DNA from: Tundrisphaera lichenicola
GTDB taxonomy: Bacteria; Planctomycetota; Planctomycetia; Isosphaerales; Isosphaeraceae
Length of the DNA: 64,000 nucleotides
Assembly (NCBI RefSeq): GCF_051175385.1
Contig: NZ_CP195106.1
Coordinates: forward strand, 1,488,001 to 1,552,000
Direction: 5' to 3'
Shown here piece by piece: positions 1-7,055 of this stretch. The notes beneath the pieces were generated by a model. It was not told where the DNA came from. It did not search any database and saw only the letters and a program-made list of their open reading frames with translations. Numbering within the stretch: position 1 is the first letter of the stretch; every line of letters begins with the position of its first letter. A program made the position numbers and the translations under genes.

Positions 1-117
1 CTGGATATCGTGGTGAAGATCTTCGGCGGCCAGAGCCTCGTGCTGGACATCATGTTCATCGTGGGTGCCGTGTTCGTCCTCTGGCAAGGGTTCGAGACCT
101 CTCGCGAGCTTCGTTGA
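1..117 (+). CDS. C-terminal end of a membrane protein (partial)
   Basis: The reading frame is open from base 1 and ends at a TGA at 115-117, giving the last 38 residues of a protein whose start lies outside the window. The fragment contains one hydrophobic stretch (roughly residues 13-28, LVLDIMFIVGAVFVLW) followed by a short charged tail ending in SRELR, which looks like a final transmembrane helix with a cytoplasmic tail. The family cannot be identified from this piece. An insertion sequence begins 27 bases after the stop, so the gene itself is not interrupted. Confidence 0.55.
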   Translation: MDIVVKIFGGQSLVLDIMFIVGAVFVLWQGFETSRELR

Positions 118-135
118 GCTTCGAGCATTCACGTA

Positions 136-143
136 TTTCGAAA
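136..143. repeat. Left target-site duplication (TTTCGAAA)
   Basis: TTTCGAAA here is repeated directly at 1217-1224 on the other side of the insertion sequence. Eight bases is the duplication length expected for the IS1595 family. The octamer is its own reverse complement, so it also looks like an extension of the terminal inverted repeats. Confidence 0.7.
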
Positions 144-169
144 GGCTCATGATGGATTCCGGGGTGGTG
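144..169 (+). repeat. Left terminal inverted repeat of the IS
   Basis: This 26-bp sequence begins GGCTCATGATGG and ends GGGGTGGTG. It is the exact reverse complement of 1191-1216. Including the palindromic duplication and two further bases, the mirrored match reaches 36 bp (134-169 against 1191-1226). Confidence 0.88.
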
Positions 170-1093
170 CCAGCAATTGGCCGATCAGGGCACCCAGTAG
201 CCGCTTTCCTCTCGCCCGGATGTTGTGCACGAACTCGAAGAAACCCAGGTACAGCGGTAGGCTCTCCTGGGGGATTCCTCGGTGAGGCCGCAGCCACGAG
301 CGGAGCAGCGACCAGAACCCTTCGAGCGTGTTGACATGGACCTCGCAGAAGCCATCGCCATCGTCGTCCCGGGCGAACTCGCCCGCCCCGTGGCAGACCG
401 TCTTGTGGCCATAACCCCACTCCACCAGGCGGCCATAGATGTCGTATTCATCGGTGTAGACCAACGTCCCCTTGGCGATCATCCGATCGATCAGGGGCTT
501 GATGGTCACCTGCTGGACGTTCTCCAGCATCCGGATCACGACCTCGCCTCCACGCTGCAACATCCCGAAGATCGGCGGCTTCTCCTTGGCCAGGGTGCCC
601 CGACCTCGCTCGCCTCTCAGGCGTCGCCTTCGGGGGAGGCGGCCTTTTTTTTGACCGCCTCGGGATGACCCTTATGTCCGGCCACCACATAGACTTCGTC
701 GCACTCGACCTCCCCCTCCAGCACGACCGGAGGACAACGGTCGACCATCCCCTGTCGGAGTCGCTGGATCATGGCCCGGGCATCATCCTTGTTGATGTCG
801 AGTTCCTGGGCGATCTGCAATCCCGAGAGGTTCAGCCCCATCAGATAGAGGCAGGCGATCCAGGTCCTCAGCGGCAGGTGATGGCCGGCGAAGATGGTGT
901 CGGTGAGGTCGTCGAAGCGTCGGCGGCAGCCCCGGCACTCGTAGCGTTGACGGAGTGGCTGAGTGTCGTCCTTGCCGTTCTTGATGACCGAGTCCCAGGA
1001 GCACTTGGGACAGGTCACGCCGTCAGGCCACCGCATGTCCCGGATGGTGTCGAAGCACTTGGCGTCGTCGAAGAGATCCTGGATGTTGACCAT
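147..1093 (-). CDS. IS1595-family transposase, expressed across a -1 frameshift
   Basis: The first frame (1093 to 617, 158 aa) carries a zinc ribbon (CPKC near residue 33 and CRGC near residue 53) and the first catalytic Asp in VECDEVY, then stops at TGA. The second frame, read down to 147, continues the same protein: GRGTLAKEKPPIFGM, a second Asp in VYTDEYDIY, and the terminal VNTLEGFWSLL block with the catalytic Glu. The two frames meet at an A8 run (645-652), where a -1 shift joins VKKK to GRLPRR without losing residues. The joined protein would be about 315 aa, normal for the family. The shift could be programmed, or it could be an inactivating mutation or a homopolymer sequencing error. 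The family assignment is secure; whether the gene is active is an inference. Confidence 0.85.
644..652 (-). other. Slippery sequence A_AAA_AAG in the transposase
   Basis: On the coding strand the zero frame reads GTC AAA AAA AAG GCC. This contains the heptamer A_AAA_AAG, the same slippery type as in dnaX and several IS families. A -1 slip leads directly into the frame that encodes the rest of the transposase. Two small hairpins with CGCCT/AGGCG arms (641-625 and 623-611 on the minus strand) follow within 35 nt and could stimulate slippage. On the plus strand the same hairpin followed by T8 would look like an intrinsic terminator facing antisense transcription. Confidence 0.65.
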
Positions 1094-1190
1094 CGTGCGA
1101 CGCCTCGGGGCGGGGAAGTCGGGATCAGCGGGGCGGACAGATCGCCCGACCGAGGAGACCGATTGTATCCACTGAGTGGCCCTTGCGGAC

Positions 1191-1216
1191 CACCACCCCG
1201 GAATCCATCATGAGCC
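1191..1216 (-). repeat. Right terminal inverted repeat of the IS
   Basis: This is the exact reverse complement of the left terminal repeat at 144-169, 26 of 26 bases. The transposase start codon (1093) lies about 100 bases inside this end, so this end should carry the transposase promoter. Confidence 0.88.
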
Positions 1217-1224
1217 TTTCGAAA
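1217..1224. repeat. Right target-site duplication (TTTCGAAA)
   Basis: This is the second copy of the octamer at 136-143. Removing the element and one copy would restore TATTTCGAAATA, a 12-base perfect palindrome, as the pre-insertion target. Confidence 0.7.
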
Positions 1225-1285
1225 TAGACGAGGTTGACCTGGCGAAGAGATGGAGAGCCCTCACTCCTCCCCACGAGACCTCGCC

Positions 1286-2293
1286 ATGAACCAACAGTCT
1301 GTTCCACCCTCGAATCGCAGAAAACGATGGTTCGTCTCGATCGGTGGATTTTTTGCCCTCGTCGTTGGGGGCCTTGCGTGGACTAATCACGAGGGCCCGC
1401 CTCGCACAATAGAACGTCCTGATCCCAACGGTTATGACGATTTGGATAGAGCCGGTCAACTCATCAAAGGACTATGGCCCAACCAGGGGAAGTTCGACGA
1501 GGCCGACATCGAGGAAGTTCGGAGTTTTGTGGAGTCCAATCGGCCTGCGCTCGATCAGGCCCGAGTCGGGCTGAGTCGCGAGTCGGTCGTCCCCGTCGCG
1601 CATTCCTCGGATTGGCTCGCCCAGCACATGGACTCCGTTTCCGGGATCCGATCGGTCGCCCGACTGCTCGGCGGTGAATCCCTGGTTTATCGGACTGACG
1701 GTCGGTACGCCGAGGCGTCGAGAAGTCTCCTCGATGAGATGTCCCTGGGGCAGGCCATGACTCAGGGCGGCATGGGGATCGACGTGACGATGGGGTGGGT
1801 CGTCCAGAAGCTGGCGCTCCGAGACCTCCAGAACCTCAAGGATCGACTCCCGAGCGGTTCGATCGTCCCCATGATCAAGGAACTGGAAGCTCTCGACCGG
1901 AGACGTGTCTCCCTCGACGATGTCGTGGCGAACTGGTCTTCGTGGTATCGGGGCTCGAACAATCTCGGCGTGAGGGCGATGTATCGCCTGAGCGGCATCG
2001 AGAAAAAGGCACGCACCGGCGAGCAGTCGATGGCGAAGCCCATTCGAGATCAGGTCGAGCGGAGTTTCCGATTCACCCTGGTGGATTTCGCCATCCACGC
2101 TTTTCACCAGGATCGAAACGCCTGGCCCCTATCGCTCGATGACTTGGTGCCCGAGTATCTCGCCTCGGTTCCGATCGACTCGGGTACGGGCCGGTCGATC
2201 GATTATCCGCGGAACCAATCGGGCGAGTTGACCGACGACCTCTCGGCGATCGCGAGGCCTGATGGTGCGGTCGCGTCCGGGCCTCCCCGATGA
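1286..2293 (+). CDS. Membrane-anchored hypothetical protein, first of a tandem paralogous pair
   Basis: The protein has 335 residues if it starts at the ATG of MNQQS; an upstream ATG at 1250 would add 12 residues without a better ribosome site. It has a basic N-terminus, one hydrophobic helix (about residues 15-33, WFVSIGGFFALVVGGLAW) and a long, probably helical, soluble part. It is paralogous to the next gene: both share NGYDDL near the start, a central SLGQA/RLGQA-TTQG type block and a C-terminal motif WPLSLDDLVPEYLASVPID. That C-terminal motif recurs in planctomycete hypothetical proteins and in pseudopilin-like contexts, but no function is known. Its stop overlaps the next start (ATGA), so the two are translationally coupled. 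Confidence 0.75.
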   Translation: MNQQSVPPSNRRKRWFVSIGGFFALVVGGLAWTNHEGPPRTIERPDPNGYDDLDRAGQLIKGLWPNQGKFDEADIEEVRSFVESNRPALDQARVGLSRESVVPVAHSSDWLAQHMDSVSGIRSVARLLGGESLVYRTDGRYAEASRSLLDEMSLGQAMTQGGMGIDVTMGWVVQKLALRDLQNLKDRLPSGSIVPMIKELEALDRRRVSLDDVVANWSSWYRGSNNLGVRAMYRLSGIEKKARTGEQSMAKPIRDQVERSFRFTLVDFAIHAFHQDRNAWPLSLDDLVPEYLASVPIDSGTGRSIDYPRNQSGELTDDLSAIARPDGAVASGPPR

Positions 2294-3282
2294 GCGAGAC
2301 TCCCCCCCAACGTCGAGGCTGGTGGGCCGGGACCGTTCTGATGATTCTCGCGTCGATCGTGATCGTCGCCGGTATTCTGATCGCGTGGGATTCTACCCCG
2401 ACCCCTCGACTTCCCATCCCCAACGGTTATGACGACCTGACCCGGGCCGGTACGATCATCAAGGGGGATTGGCCCGATCGAGGAGACATCGATCAGACCG
2501 ATCCCGGTATCTTGGCCGAGTTGGTGGCGATCAACCGCCCCGCGCTGGATCTCGTGAAGGTCGGCCTGGGTCGCGGGATCCTCGCGCATTTCTCGGACGA
2601 CCAGGGGGGGATCGCCGCCCAGATCGAAGCCTGGAATCACCTGAAACAGGTCGACCGGCTCCTGACCGCCCAGGGCCTGGTCGCCGAGTCGGGCGGGCGG
2701 TTCGAGGATGCCTCCCGGAGCTACCTCGAACTGATGAGGCTGGGACAGGCCACAACCCAGGGAGAGATGTACACCGGGGCCCAGCTCGGCTGGTACTTCC
2801 AGAAGAATGCCTCGGCTCGGCTCCGGAGGCTCTGCGACCGTCTCTCGAATGATCGTTGCCGGTCGATCCTCCGGGAACTCGACGCGCTCGATCACAGACG
2901 AGTGAACGCCGATGCAATCGTGGATCGGTGGGCTCGATGGTATCAAGGGGCGTTCCACCCGGCGGCTCGCCTGATGCTCCGGGCGAATGGGGCCGAGGCC
3001 ACCGAACGATCCACCCAGCGATTCCAGGCGACGAAGTCTCACCACGAGGCCGCGAGAACCCTCCGATTCCTGATGGCCGAGATCGCGATCCACCTCGCCC
3101 ATCGGGAGACCGGCACCTGGCCGCGATCCCTCCAGGACTTGGTCCCCACCTATCTCTCTTCGGTTCCGATCGACCCCGAAACCGGAAATCCGATCACCTA
3201 TCCCGCCAGTACCTCGGGAGAGTTGACCGACGAACTCGGATCGGTCCCTAGCCCCGATGGCGAGGTCGCCCCTCCCCCCTGA
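2290..3282 (+). CDS. Membrane-anchored hypothetical protein, second of the tandem pair
   Basis: The protein has 330 residues and starts inside the stop region of its upstream paralogue (ATGA at 2290-2293). The layout is the same: a short basic N-terminus, a transmembrane helix at about residues 13-32 (TVLMILASIVIVAGILIAW), then a soluble region with NGYDDLTRAG, a RLGQATTQGEM block and the C-terminal motif WPRSLQDLVPTYLSSVPIDPETG. The paralogues are strongly diverged but collinear along their whole length, so this is an old tandem duplication kept as an operon. The role is unknown. The gene ends 33 bases before the convergent cobA-hemD gene. Confidence 0.75.
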   Translation: MSETPPQRRGWWAGTVLMILASIVIVAGILIAWDSTPTPRLPIPNGYDDLTRAGTIIKGDWPDRGDIDQTDPGILAELVAINRPALDLVKVGLGRGILAHFSDDQGGIAAQIEAWNHLKQVDRLLTAQGLVAESGGRFEDASRSYLELMRLGQATTQGEMYTGAQLGWYFQKNASARLRRLCDRLSNDRCRSILRELDALDHRRVNADAIVDRWARWYQGAFHPAARLMLRANGAEATERSTQRFQATKSHHEAARTLRFLMAEIAIHLAHRETGTWPRSLQDLVPTYLSSVPIDPETGNPITYPASTSGELTDELGSVPSPDGEVAPPP

Positions 3283-3315
3283 GCCGGGTTGTCTTCATCC
3301 GCTTGAACGACGCGA

Positions 3316-4839
3316 TCAGGTCGCTTTGGTCACCCGTCCCACGATCGCCTCGACCAGCCCATCCCAGGTAAATTCGGCCGCTTCGGCGGCGACCGGCCAA
3401 CCGAGCCGGGCGACGGCCGAGGACGTGACCGGGCTCAGGCTCGCCAGCCGGATCTCTTGACCAATCCGGGCTCGGGCTGATTCGGGCAAGAGGCCGTGTA
3501 GCCGTTCGGCGATCGCGGAACTGGTCAGGGTGATCCAGTCGACCGAGCCGGAATCGATCCGGGACAGGACTTCCGGGGGGATCGACCCGGCATCGACGTT
3601 CCGGTAGACCGCAACCTGTTCGACGTGTGCGACACTCCCCAGCTCATCCTTGAGGATCGTCCGGCCGCGATCCGCGCGGGCGAGGAGGACCCTCCGGCCG
3701 GTCACGAGCGGGAGCATCGCTTGGGCCATCGCCTCGGATCGATAGGAATCGGGGATCAGGTCGGCCTTCAGCCGGAACCTCGCCAGGGCCTCGCCCGTCG
3801 ATGGCCCGATCGCCGCGAGCTTCAGGTGGCCCAGCGCCCGGAGGTCGCGGCCCCTGGCTTCGAGGCGGTTCAGGAAATGGCGAACCCCGTTGCCGGAGGT
3901 GAACGCCAGCCAGTCGAACGATTCGAGTCGTTCGATCGCGTCGTCCAGCGGCCCGAAGTCCTCCAGCGGGAGGATCTCCACGGTCGGGGCGACGAGGACC
4001 TCGGCCCCCAGGGCTTCGAGGACTTCGCTCGAACGGTCGGCCTCGTCGACCGGCCGGGTGATGACGACCCTCTGGCCGAACAGGGGAAGTTCCTCGAACC
4101 AGGCCAGGGCGGGCCTTCGGGTTACCACATCTCCCACCACCAGCAGGGCCGGGGGGCCGATCCCGGCCTCGATCGCGAGGTCGGGCAGGTCCGCGAGCGT
4201 CCCGACGACGGTCCGCTGATTGGGCAAGGTCCCCGACTGGATCATCGAGGCCGGGGTCTCGGGCGACTTCCCCTCGCGAATCAGGGTCCGGCAGAGGGAC
4301 CGGAGCCGGGTCACTCCCATGTAGACGACCAGGGTCCCGGGGAATCGGGCCAGGGCGGGCCAGTCGAGCCGGCCGGGTGTTTCGGGGTCATCATGCCCCG
4401 TGACGAAGGCCACCGCCGAGGAGGCGTCGCGGTGGGTCACGGGCACGCCCGCGTAGCAGGTTGCGCCCAGGGCGGCGGTCACGCCCGGGACGATCCGGAA
4501 CGGGATCCCGGAGACCCGGAGGTGCTCGGCCTCCTCGGCCCCCCGGCCGAAGACGAAGGGGTCGCCCCCCTTGAGCCGGACCACCCGTCGGCCGAGCCGG
4601 GCGTGCTCGACCAGCACGTCGTTGATTTCGTCCTGGGAGAGCGTGCAATGCCCGATCGACTTGCCCGCGGAGATCCGGAGGGCTCCGGGCGGGGCCAGGT
4701 CGAGCAGTCGGAGGCTGGCCAGGTGGTCATAGACGACCACCTCGGCGCGGCTCAAGGCCTCGCGACCCCGGAGCGTCAGCAGGCCCGGGTCTCCCGGACC
4801 TGCCCCCACGAGGTGAACCATCCCGACCGAGACGCCCAT
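3316..4839 (-). CDS. cobA-hemD: Uroporphyrinogen-III C-methyltransferase / uroporphyrinogen-III synthase fusion (CobA-HemD)
   Basis: The protein has 507 residues. The first ~245 are a SAM-dependent uroporphyrinogen-III methyltransferase: GAGPGDPGLLT (12-22), RLKGGDPFVFGRG (88-100) and the VTAALGATCYAGVPVTHR block. They catalyse the two methylations that divert uroporphyrinogen III to precorrin-2 for sirohaem or cobalamin. Residues ~250-507 match HemD, which closes hydroxymethylbilane into uroporphyrinogen III (VVITRPVDEADRSSEVLEALGAEV at its start, LTSSAIAERL near the end). Making and methylating the substrate in one polypeptide could commit flux to sirohaem or B12 while still supplying haem. 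This domain order is known from other bacteria. The gene lies 31 bases downstream of tatC on the same strand. Confidence 0.93.
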   Translation of the reverse strand: MGVSVGMVHLVGAGPGDPGLLTLRGREALSRAEVVVYDHLASLRLLDLAPPGALRISAGKSIGHCTLSQDEINDVLVEHARLGRRVVRLKGGDPFVFGRGAEEAEHLRVSGIPFRIVPGVTAALGATCYAGVPVTHRDASSAVAFVTGHDDPETPGRLDWPALARFPGTLVVYMGVTRLRSLCRTLIREGKSPETPASMIQSGTLPNQRTVVGTLADLPDLAIEAGIGPPALLVVGDVVTRRPALAWFEELPLFGQRVVITRPVDEADRSSEVLEALGAEVLVAPTVEILPLEDFGPLDDAIERLESFDWLAFTSGNGVRHFLNRLEARGRDLRALGHLKLAAIGPSTGEALARFRLKADLIPDSYRSEAMAQAMLPLVTGRRVLLARADRGRTILKDELGSVAHVEQVAVYRNVDAGSIPPEVLSRIDSGSVDWITLTSSAIAERLHGLLPESARARIGQEIRLASLSPVTSSAVARLGWPVAAEAAEFTWDGLVEAIVGRVTKAT

Positions 4840-4870
4840 CGTCTGCCCACCCCTCGCTTCGTCATCGGCC

Positions 4871-5908
4871 TCAGGCCGCCGCTCGACTGGGATTCTTCTT
4901 GTTCGACCGGATCATGAGCAGGCCCAGCTCATAAAGGCCGACCATCGGCACCGCCAGCGCGAGCTGGCTGAAGACGTCCGGCCCCGGGGTCAGGATCGCC
5001 GCGGCGATCACCATGATCAGGATCGCCATCCTCCGCTTCGACCGGAAGTCCTCGTGCGTGAAGATCCCGACCCGCTCCAGGAACAGCATCACCAGGGGGG
5101 TCTGGAAGCAGACGCCGAAGACCACCGGGAGGATCGTGGCGAAGCTCATCCAGTCGGTGATCCGCATCGTCGGCTCGATCCCCAGCCAGACGTTGAACTG
5201 TAGGAGGAACATCAAGGTGTAGGGCAGGACCCCGAAGAAGCAGAGGAAGACGCCCGAGAGGAACAGGCCCAGCGAGAACGGCAGGAACTTCTTGACGTAA
5301 TGCCGCTCGTGGCGATAAAGCCCCGCCGCGATGAACGCCCAGACCTGATAGAAAACGAACGGGCTGGTGAGGACCAGGCCGGAGACCATGCAGATCATGA
5401 AATAGATGGTGATCGTCTCCAGCGGGGCCAGCGAGATCAATGGGCTCCGGAAGGTCGAGGTGACCTGGCTGAGGATCTGGTCGCTGGCCTCGGCGGTCAG
5501 GGAGAGGGCGATCTTCTTCCCCTTGAGTTCCTCGGACTTCGGGTCGGGGAGCATCGGGGCGAGCTTGGGGGCGATGGCCACGATCTGCGCCAGGAATTCC
5601 CCGGCGGGGATGTAATTCTTGACGGTCGGGGTGAGCCGATCTTCCTGCTTGGCCTTCGCCGACTCGTTGATGGCCTGGTTCTTGTAGAACTCGTTCAGGG
5701 TGATCCGGGCCGGGCGTTCCATCGTGTCGAAGACGTACATGCCGATGCTCTGGCCGAGCATCGGGATCGGGATGAAGGTGATGACCATCCCGACGAACAG
5801 CCCGACGAGGCCCAGCACCAGTCGATAGCGGAGGTCTTCGATGTGGTCGCCGAAGCTCATCGAGACCATCGACTCTTCTTCGGCGAACAGGTCTTTCTCG
5901 GATGGCAT
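4871..5908 (-). CDS. tatC: Sec-independent protein translocase subunit TatC
   Basis: TatC recognises twin-arginine signal peptides and is the core of the Tat export channel in the cytoplasmic membrane. The sequence shows the conserved HIEDLRYRL signal-peptide-binding N-terminus (22-30), the SPFVFYQVWAFIAAGLYRHER block (182-202) and later helices ending in ILTPGPDVFSQL. At 345 residues it is about 85 longer than Escherichia coli TatC. The extra length lies almost entirely between helix 1 (about 30-50) and helix 2 (about 165-185), in the first extracytoplasmic loop. No tatA or tatB gene is present in the window. It is probably co-transcribed with the downstream cobA-hemD. Confidence 0.92.
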   Translation of the reverse strand: MPSEKDLFAEEESMVSMSFGDHIEDLRYRLVLGLVGLFVGMVITFIPIPMLGQSIGMYVFDTMERPARITLNEFYKNQAINESAKAKQEDRLTPTVKNYIPAGEFLAQIVAIAPKLAPMLPDPKSEELKGKKIALSLTAEASDQILSQVTSTFRSPLISLAPLETITIYFMICMVSGLVLTSPFVFYQVWAFIAAGLYRHERHYVKKFLPFSLGLFLSGVFLCFFGVLPYTLMFLLQFNVWLGIEPTMRITDWMSFATILPVVFGVCFQTPLVMLFLERVGIFTHEDFRSKRRMAILIMVIAAAILTPGPDVFSQLALAVPMVGLYELGLLMIRSNKKNPSRAAA

Positions 5909-6374
5909 GGGGTCGATCCCTCCTCCCGAGGGGGAGGACTGGGGGAGTGCCGGTCATCGGCGATGGGGGTGGGGGAGGAATCGCGGGCGATCCGGCCGGT
6001 CCCGAGGTCGGAGCCCATGTGGTCGGCACCGCCGGAGGCCTCGCGGGGACGGCCAGGTCGGCGGGGGCGTTCCTGAAGCGACAATATATCACGGAGGGCC
6101 ACGCCCTCGCCAGGCCCCAATCGCAAAGGCCCGGGCCGATCCAGCCTTGTGCACGCATCCGTCCGGCTGACGCTCGACTTCGATGGTCCGCCCTGGCAGG
6201 ATGGAGGATCTACCGAGGGTTCGGGCCATCGGCCCAGATTCCCCATCTCGTCAATTTTGCGCCGGGGTCGAACCAAGATCTCGGGCGATCGCACGAATCA
6301 CCACCGGGCCGTGACTCCCGACCGCCGGGCGGGACAGGTCACTTCCCCGGGCCTCGATCGGGAGAATTATCGCC
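5909..6374. other. Non-coding divergent promoter region between tatC and lemA
   Basis: This 466-bp stretch contains no frame I consider coding and no RNA gene I recognise. It must hold the promoters and leaders of tatC (leftward) and the lemA operon (rightward). A GGAGG lies about 10 bases before the tatC start and a GGAG about 10 bases before the lemA start. I could not identify convincing -35/-10 elements. Confidence 0.6.
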
Positions 6375-6992
6375 ATGCCGCCGTTGTTCGCGATCGACAC
6401 CTCCGTCACCGTCCTGATCGTCCTGGGCGTGGTCGTCCTGCTCGCCCTGTTCTTCGGGGTAGGCCTGTACAACTCGCTGGTGACCTTGCGAAACCGCTAC
6501 AAGAATGCCTTCAGCCAGATCGACGTGCAGCTCAAGCGGCGATACGACCTGATCCCGAACCTGGTCGAGACGGTCAAGGGGTACATGACCCACGAGCGCG
6601 AGACCCTGGAGGCCGTCATCAATGCCCGGAACTCGGCCCTCAGTGCCAGCCAGCAGGCCGCGGGAAGCCCCGGCGATCCGGCGTCGATGAACAAGCTGAA
6701 CGCGGCCGAAGGGCAGCTTTCCGGCGCGCTCGGCCGGATGTTCGCGCTCTCCGAGGCCTACCCCGACCTCAAGGCCAATCAGAACATGCTGGCGCTCCAG
6801 GAAGAGCTGACCTCGACCGAGAACAAGGTCGCCTTCGCCCGCCAGGCCTTCAATGACGCAGTGATGGCCTACAACACCGAGCGCGAGAAGTTCCCCAATA
6901 ACATCGTCGCGGGATTCGGCGGTTTCGCCCCGGCCCAGCCCTTCGAGGTCGACTCGCCCAAGGAGCGTGAGGCCCCCCGGGTGTCCTTCTGA
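6375..6992 (+). CDS. lemA: LemA family protein
   Basis: The 205-residue protein has one N-terminal membrane helix (about 7-32, rich in Val, Leu and Ile) and the LemA core that follows directly: YNSLVTLRNRYKNAFSQID, LKRRYDLIPNLVETVKGYM and the ERETLEAVINARN block. LemA proteins are helical and membrane-anchored, with the bulk on the outer face; their biochemical role is not settled. They are very often encoded beside an M48 metallopeptidase, as here (63-base gap to the next gene), which suggests a shared envelope-stress or protein-quality role. Confidence 0.93.
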   Translation: MPPLFAIDTSVTVLIVLGVVVLLALFFGVGLYNSLVTLRNRYKNAFSQIDVQLKRRYDLIPNLVETVKGYMTHERETLEAVINARNSALSASQQAAGSPGDPASMNKLNAAEGQLSGALGRMFALSEAYPDLKANQNMLALQEELTSTENKVAFARQAFNDAVMAYNTEREKFPNNIVAGFGGFAPAQPFEVDSPKEREAPRVSF

Positions 6993-7055
6993 CCTCCCGT
7001 CTCGAAGCCGAACCCCGGATGGGCCCGTTCGAGCCCCAACCCGCGAGAGCCCGTC

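Larger units (their letters stand above)
144..1216 (-). mobile_element. IS1595-family insertion sequence
   Basis: This is a 1073-bp element bounded by 26-bp perfect inverted repeats (144-169 and 1191-1216) and an 8-bp direct repeat. It carries one transposase on the minus strand with an N-terminal zinc-ribbon and a DDE-type catalytic domain typical of the IS1595 family (zinc-ribbon plus ISXO2-like domain). The size, the TIRs and the 8-bp duplication all fit that family. The ends are intact and the duplication is perfect, so the insertion looks recent. The element lies between two genes and disrupts neither. Confidence 0.9.

Noticed and set aside
3625..4917. Long plus-strand open frame opposite the cobA-hemD fusion
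   Set aside because: Antisense shadow of a well-identified gene; low-complexity Gly/Arg/Glu composition and no ribosome site.
4929..6158. 409-codon minus-strand frame overlapping tatC
   Set aside because: It runs in another frame over tatC and its leader; composition is Arg/Pro-rich with no domain, and tatC is unambiguous.
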